From assembly GCF_020497125.1 (NCBI RefSeq), contig NC_059084.1, positions 3,747,501 to 3,811,500 on the forward strand: a stretch of DNA of 64,000 nucleotides, written 5' to 3'. Under the pieces are notes generated by a model. The model was not told where the DNA came from. It saw only the letters and a program-made list of their open reading frames with translations, and ran no database searches. The position numbers and the translations under genes were made by a program. Origin of the DNA: Mauremys mutica (Eukaryota; Chordata; Testudines; Geoemydidae). Positions 59,071-64,000 of this stretch are shown one piece after another; within the stretch, counting starts at the first letter, position 1; each line of letters opens with the position of its first letter.

Positions 59071-60097
59071 CCATGCAGTGGAAGTAATTTATTCAATGCA
59101 TTGGAAACACGGATTTCATATGGTAATAGCCATATACTTCTGAGACTTCATCTGCCTGTCAGGAACCTATTTAAGATCTCTGGGGAAAGTCTGAAGAGTG
59201 CCACCCAGGAGGTGAGCTAAAGACTCATGCATACTAACCATGATTCAGGAAAGAGAGATGAAAATTGCCCATCCCCCAGCAGAGACATAATGCAAAACAG
59301 AACTGTCATGGGAGTTGGTGAGAGACAGAGGAGGAGGGAGAGACAGAAAGAAAAAGAATGAGAGACAGAGCTTGTGGGGCCACAAGTAAGAACTTGGGCC
59401 CATGTGCCCACATAATGCGGGGCCCCGTGCATTTGGGCTTACGGCATTCCTCTCCATTTCTGCTTCTAGGGGTGTAGCATGGATCAGAATATTATTTACC
59501 TCCCCTCCATCAGGTTCTAGTGCCAAAAGCAGGACTCAGACAATGCCTTTCTGTGGGTACACAGGGACCACAGTAGTGGACTGAAGACATCCCTTGAGAG
59601 AGCAAGTAGTACGATGCCATTTGGATGAAAGGCAGGAGAGGTATAATAATGAAGGACAGTCTGGACTCAGAGTAGGAGAGAGCAGTTTGGGCCATCGGGA
59701 TTACCTCCTTTTGTTCAGAGTGATGGGAGAGAGAGAGCAGCAGAACTCAAGCTCCAGTGCAGCAACACCTAGGCCCTCCCAATAAAAGAATTAGCTTGTG
59801 CCTATGTCTCAGTGAGGCCATGGAAGGAGAAGGACCAGAGCGCTGAGGCTCAGGTCTGGTGGACTAAGTGGGTTGGATGCAGCAGCTGAGTCAATGAGAA
59901 ACCACAAGTCTACTTAGTGAAGGGGAGGTGAAGAGGGAAAGAGGCTATTTGGGGGTAGGGTGCTTGAGAACGGAAAATCAAGGTGTCCAAGAGGGGGCAA
60001 GTGACCCAAGGTTTTGATGGATATGGGACCTATTTAGGACTAGATTCTCAGCTATAGCTGAGATGGGGAGCTACCCAGGAGCCTAGAGAGGAAGGAT

Positions 60098-60325
60098 ATT
60101 CCAGTGGGTAGGTTGTTGGCCTGAGCTATGGGAGACCTTGGTTCATGTCCCTTCTCTGGCACAGACTCCCTGTGTGACCTTCAGCAAGTCGCTTAGTCTC
60201 TCTGGACCTTGGTTCCCTATCTGTACAATGGGGATGATAGCACTGACTGACCACAGAGGGTTGTAGTCAAGATAAGAAAATTAAAGACTGTCAGGTGCTC
60301 AGATACTAGGGTAACGGAGGCCATA
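60098..60325 (+). mobile_element. MIR-type SINE, near full length
   Basis: Has GACCTTGGTTCATGTCCC, GTGTGACCTTCAGCAAGTCG, TATCTGTACAATGGGGATGA and GTCAGGTGCTCAGATACTA in MIR order. Confidence 0.8.
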
Positions 60326-60329
60326 TAAA

Positions 60330-63300
60330 TAGTTAAGGTGGATAGGGGACTGCTCTGAAGTACACCAGCTGATAATGGACTTTAAGGAGCTGTTACCCAG
60401 CTGGGAAATGCTACAGTGCACCAGACGAGGCATGTAAGAGCTGGCTGTTTTTTAGCCCCTTTGCACTCCCAGATCCAGCTGAAGATGTGGTCCTAAATTC
60501 AATCCTGCATTAGATGAGATTCTTTATGAAAACCTTGCCATGAACCTAAAAGAATGAGGCATGATATCATAAAGGGAGGGAGAAGCTCAAAGGGCAGAAG
60601 TCAGCAAGATATGGAGTTTCCAATGAACTTCAGTAGAATTGGGAGACAAACTGTTGGAGGCTTGCTGAGCTTCACCAAATTCCCAGAACACCTTTTCAGA
60701 CTGACTGGATCTCTTGAGTTTCACCCAAGAGTTAGGCTCAACAGCCCTTAGACCTAGTTTACACCTGGATGGTCCATAGTTGTCTCTTGTGTCTAAGAAG
60801 AAAGTGGGGGGTTGGACACTTGTGAACATGCTGGCTGGGATTGTGCACAACTGGTGTTTACAGAGCATTGTGGGTTGTTCTGGATACAGTAAGTGTAGAG
60901 CAGGTAAATCCAAAAGCTTTTATTTCCCCTTCAGCCTTCCTTCTTTGCCCATCCTTTCCATCTATCTGTCAATTTCAAACTAACTTACCTACCTCTCCCA
61001 TGTCCAGGGAGGTGAGTAAGGAGGAGTGGGCATTCCACACTAGAGGCAGTAACCAGAAAATGATTTCTAAACTTCATGGAATGCAGCTTGGTTTATTAAT
61101 CAGGGGGTTTCTGGGCCTACCCAGAGCAGGAAGGCAAAACTTCTGTGCGTCTTGCTCCCTGTCTCCAAAATGACCAAGCCCAAATGCTACTGCCTACACC
61201 CATGCTACACCATTCCCATATCTACTCCTCAGAAGGAGAGTTCACAGAAACTTCCCCAAGGCCATGATGCCACTGAGTCCCCACTTTTCCTTTCCAGAAG
61301 GAGAGTCTATTCACTTCATTAAAACAATACATTCATCAAATACCAGCACTTAGATACCTCAGAGAAGGTTCCTTAGAAATATCTGAGGGATTTCAGAAGC
61401 TCTGCAATATGCCATTAATGGAGACCTGGTTTATAGACTGAGAAATAAATATTTTCAAATTATTTGGAATCCTGGTTGGATACAGTGGCTTAAAAAGACT
61501 ATTCCTTTAATTCTACTCTGTAGGTTTATAAAACTGAAGTCCTGCTAGCTGTAACAGGAACCTCAAAGATGAGCCTTGTACACTCAGTTCATTAAAGAAA
61601 TGTTTAAAGGAACTAAAAAGATACCATGGAGATGCATAGACAGGATGGATAGGGATGAATCTGATTGGGGCCTGTGTGTGCTATTGCAACATTAATATTA
61701 AAAATAATAGATATATGCCAGTGGTACAGAGTGTCCACTAATAGAGTCCAGAAGAAGAGATCATGGGGACCCACCAGGGCCATATAATGCCAACATCCAT
61801 CTAGTGAGGAGAAACCTCTGGGATTTTCCAGTGCCATGTGGTTTCCACTTGTGCATACCAAAATGAGAGACACCAGTCATTCAGCCTGGCTCCACCACAG
61901 CAGATGCACTCATCTATCAAAAAAGAAGAATCCACAAGGCTTCCACAATACTGCACCATTTCATAATCCCTAGCAGAGGTCACAAATATTCCTTTGCCTG
62001 TTCATATGCCCAAACAAGGCTTTCAGTGATGGATGAGTAGACACAGCTGTGTGGCCTGGACTCTTCTTTAGGGGTATACAAAAAGGTGTAGTTTAGTCCC
62101 AGTGACTCTCTAAGGATTCACCAGAGCATGTGTGAGGGCTCCACCTCTGTCAGCATAGCATGGCCACTACTGCAGCTGAGCCTGCACTGAGCATGTGCTG
62201 CTGCTTCTACTGCTTTATCACTGAAGTTGACAATCGTGGCAAGAAGAAAGTGCCTAGAGAGGCGGGTGAGAAATTGAAACAAACTGGTGAAGCAGGGCAT
62301 GTATGACTGGTTTCCTTTTCATCTGAGAAATTTGTTTATTTTAACAGACCCAAGGATATCTTCCCTAGCGATATAAGCCCTTGGGCATCGGTTGCAAACA
62401 ATTACAGCTGCTCTCTCTCCAGCACTGATTTGTTTTTGCTTGGCATAAAGAGAGAAATAAAGCAGAAACAATAAAGGAAAAAGACCTTTCTCTTTCATTT
62501 ACAAAACCTGCCTGTTTTTCCTGCCTTTGCAGCCTTCATTCTATTCCTATTGTAAGTGCAACATTGAATAGAGAGCTGACCCCTGCAAAGTCCACTGGAT
62601 GAGACTCAGCCCTGCTCCTTGTCATATACCAACAGTTTCCATTTTTCTCTTCTCCTTCGTCTATAATACTGCTGTCTCTTGATTCCTCTGCTCTGGTACT
62701 TATGCATGTCACACCCACCATCTCATTTGTGTCAGGTTCAATACAATCTTAGTTTAGATTGCTGAGCTCCCTGCAATTCAAATTAGACCAGAACCAATTC
62801 TGTAATAGAGCAAGATGGATGGGTGCGGCCTTCAGAATAAACACTAGCACACATTCAATGACACAGGCATTGGGGTGCTCTCTCTCTCTCTCACACACAT
62901 CCTCTCCCATGCCTGCAGATTTTCTAGCATAAGGGCAAACATTTTTAACAATGGCTAGTTTTGGTTTCCTAATCATATACAAAGCCTGCTTTGGATTAGC
63001 TGCATCCCTGTACACATCCCCCAACGCCCCCTCCCAGCCCTCTTTTCCTTCCCCACTCCCGGCTCTAGTGGTCTTTTTAAAAGGAGAAAAGAACAGAAAA
63101 TGCACTGCAGGGAGCACAAGGGGAAGCTAATGAATGCACCAAGAAAGGCTGCTCTGTCTTCCTTTCAGCAAGTCCCCTGGATGGGAGAGGGTCTGGAACA
63201 GAAACAGCTGTCCTTTCCTCCTCCATTCCAACCCTTTATGATTATTTTGCCTTTTCCATCTTTCATAAAGCCCCCTCCTCGCTAACGCAGCATAGAAAGG

Positions 63301-64000
63301 AATCAGAGCTGTTTCAAGAAAGAGACTTTTTTTTTTTGGAAGACTCAACAAGCATCCATTGTTCAGGTGTAAATCAGCGCTTTTATTTTCTTCCTTGCTG
63401 AGTTCCAGTTCCATCCACGTGAACCCCGCCCTCATCCCCCACCTGCGCAGCTTCCCCAGCAAGGTGCCGCAAGACCCATCTCTAGGAACCAGTTTCACAG
63501 AAAGGGTGCAGCATTCTCGCCGCAGCCTGACATGCTGCAGGCTAATCTGAATGTCAGATCCAGATAGTGCCTAACCTGGGAAAACAAGAGGCAGCAATGC
63601 TATTATTCCCAGTATTACTGCAGGAAGGAGGAAGGGCTTCCCTTGGAGCACTGGATTTCACTCAGCACCATCAGAGGACCGCTCCCCTATAGCACTTTAT
63701 AATGAAGCAATGCATCCTGATCAATGCAAGGCTCTGGGAATGCACAGAAAGCTAGCTGGATTTTTTGTAAGCATAATTTTCAATTTTTTGCTTATGTCTC
63801 TTTCCTTGACCCACTTGTACAGTGCCTGGTCTTTACCAATGTAAAAATGCAATTCCCAGCCCCTCCTCATCCCTTCTTCCAAAAATGAACAGATGATTTT
63901 TTTTAAATTACCGTGTGATGTGACCACAAAATATTACTTGACAGGCAATATTATTTGATATGCACTAAGCATATCTCAAGTGTCACATTTTAAGGTCAGG
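60330..64000. other. STMN3 intron 1, right end of window
   Basis: No exon is recognised. In particular, no minus-strand sequence encoding the expected MASTIS start followed by a donor is present. Simple repeats: a CT/CA run near 62880-62896 and a T run near 63328-63338. A modestly CpG-richer patch at about 63410-63530 is too small to call a promoter. Confidence 0.4.

Noticed and set aside
1..64000. CRISPR arrays, operons, ribosome binding sites or prokaryotic mobile elements
   Set aside because: The spliced vertebrate genes and eukaryotic repeats show nuclear DNA; no regular spaced repeat array is present.

Overview
This is vertebrate nuclear DNA, most likely from a turtle. It is intron-rich, gene-poor and crowded with interspersed repeats: CR1 and L2-like LINEs, MIR-type SINEs, a Harbinger element, several hAT-type MITEs and Penelope-like fragments. 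Several repeat families look like those I know from turtle genomes. That species call is an inference from the repeat mix; a crocodilian is the main alternative. I see no prokaryotic, plasmid or phage features.

Two protein-coding genes can be supported, both on the minus strand and both partial. GMEB2 (glucocorticoid modulatory element-binding protein 2) occupies the left part. A CpG-island promoter lies at about 25.6-26.7 kb, with a probable non-coding exon 1 ending in a strong donor at 26343. The first coding exon is 15765-15958 (ATG at 15895) and the next is 1046-1143. The rest of the gene, including the SAND domain, lies to the left of the window. STMN3 (stathmin-3, SCLIP) lies at 37960-42273. 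Four coding exons (2-5) join in frame with canonical acceptors and account for residues 7-180 of a 180-residue protein. The small first exon (about 19 coding bases) is not in the window, so intron 1 runs from 42274 to beyond 64000. The head-to-tail GMEB2-STMN3 arrangement matches human 20q13.33.

Layout: 1-26342 is GMEB2 exons and introns, with a 3.9-kb Harbinger transposon at 3335-7192, a Tc1/mariner-type MITE next to exon 2, a hAT MITE carrying a G-rich minisatellite, and an inverted hAT copy at 22971-24450. From 26.9 to 37.6 kb is intergenic, with a Russian-doll stack of four elements at 30728-32215. From 37.6 to 42.3 kb is STMN3. From 42.3 to 64 kb is STMN3 intron 1, with local duplications, a 5'-truncated CR1, many MITEs, and a 44-bp near-perfect copy of part of STMN3 exon 3 at 56443-56486.

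I do not see a new multi-gene system. The observations most worth checking are the exon-3 fragment duplicated inside STMN3's own intron, a GC-AG intron in STMN3, a MITE inserted where the GMEB2 exon 2 branch point should lie, decayed hammerhead-ribozyme sequence in a Penelope-like insertion, and the four-level nested insertion with perfect target-site duplications.
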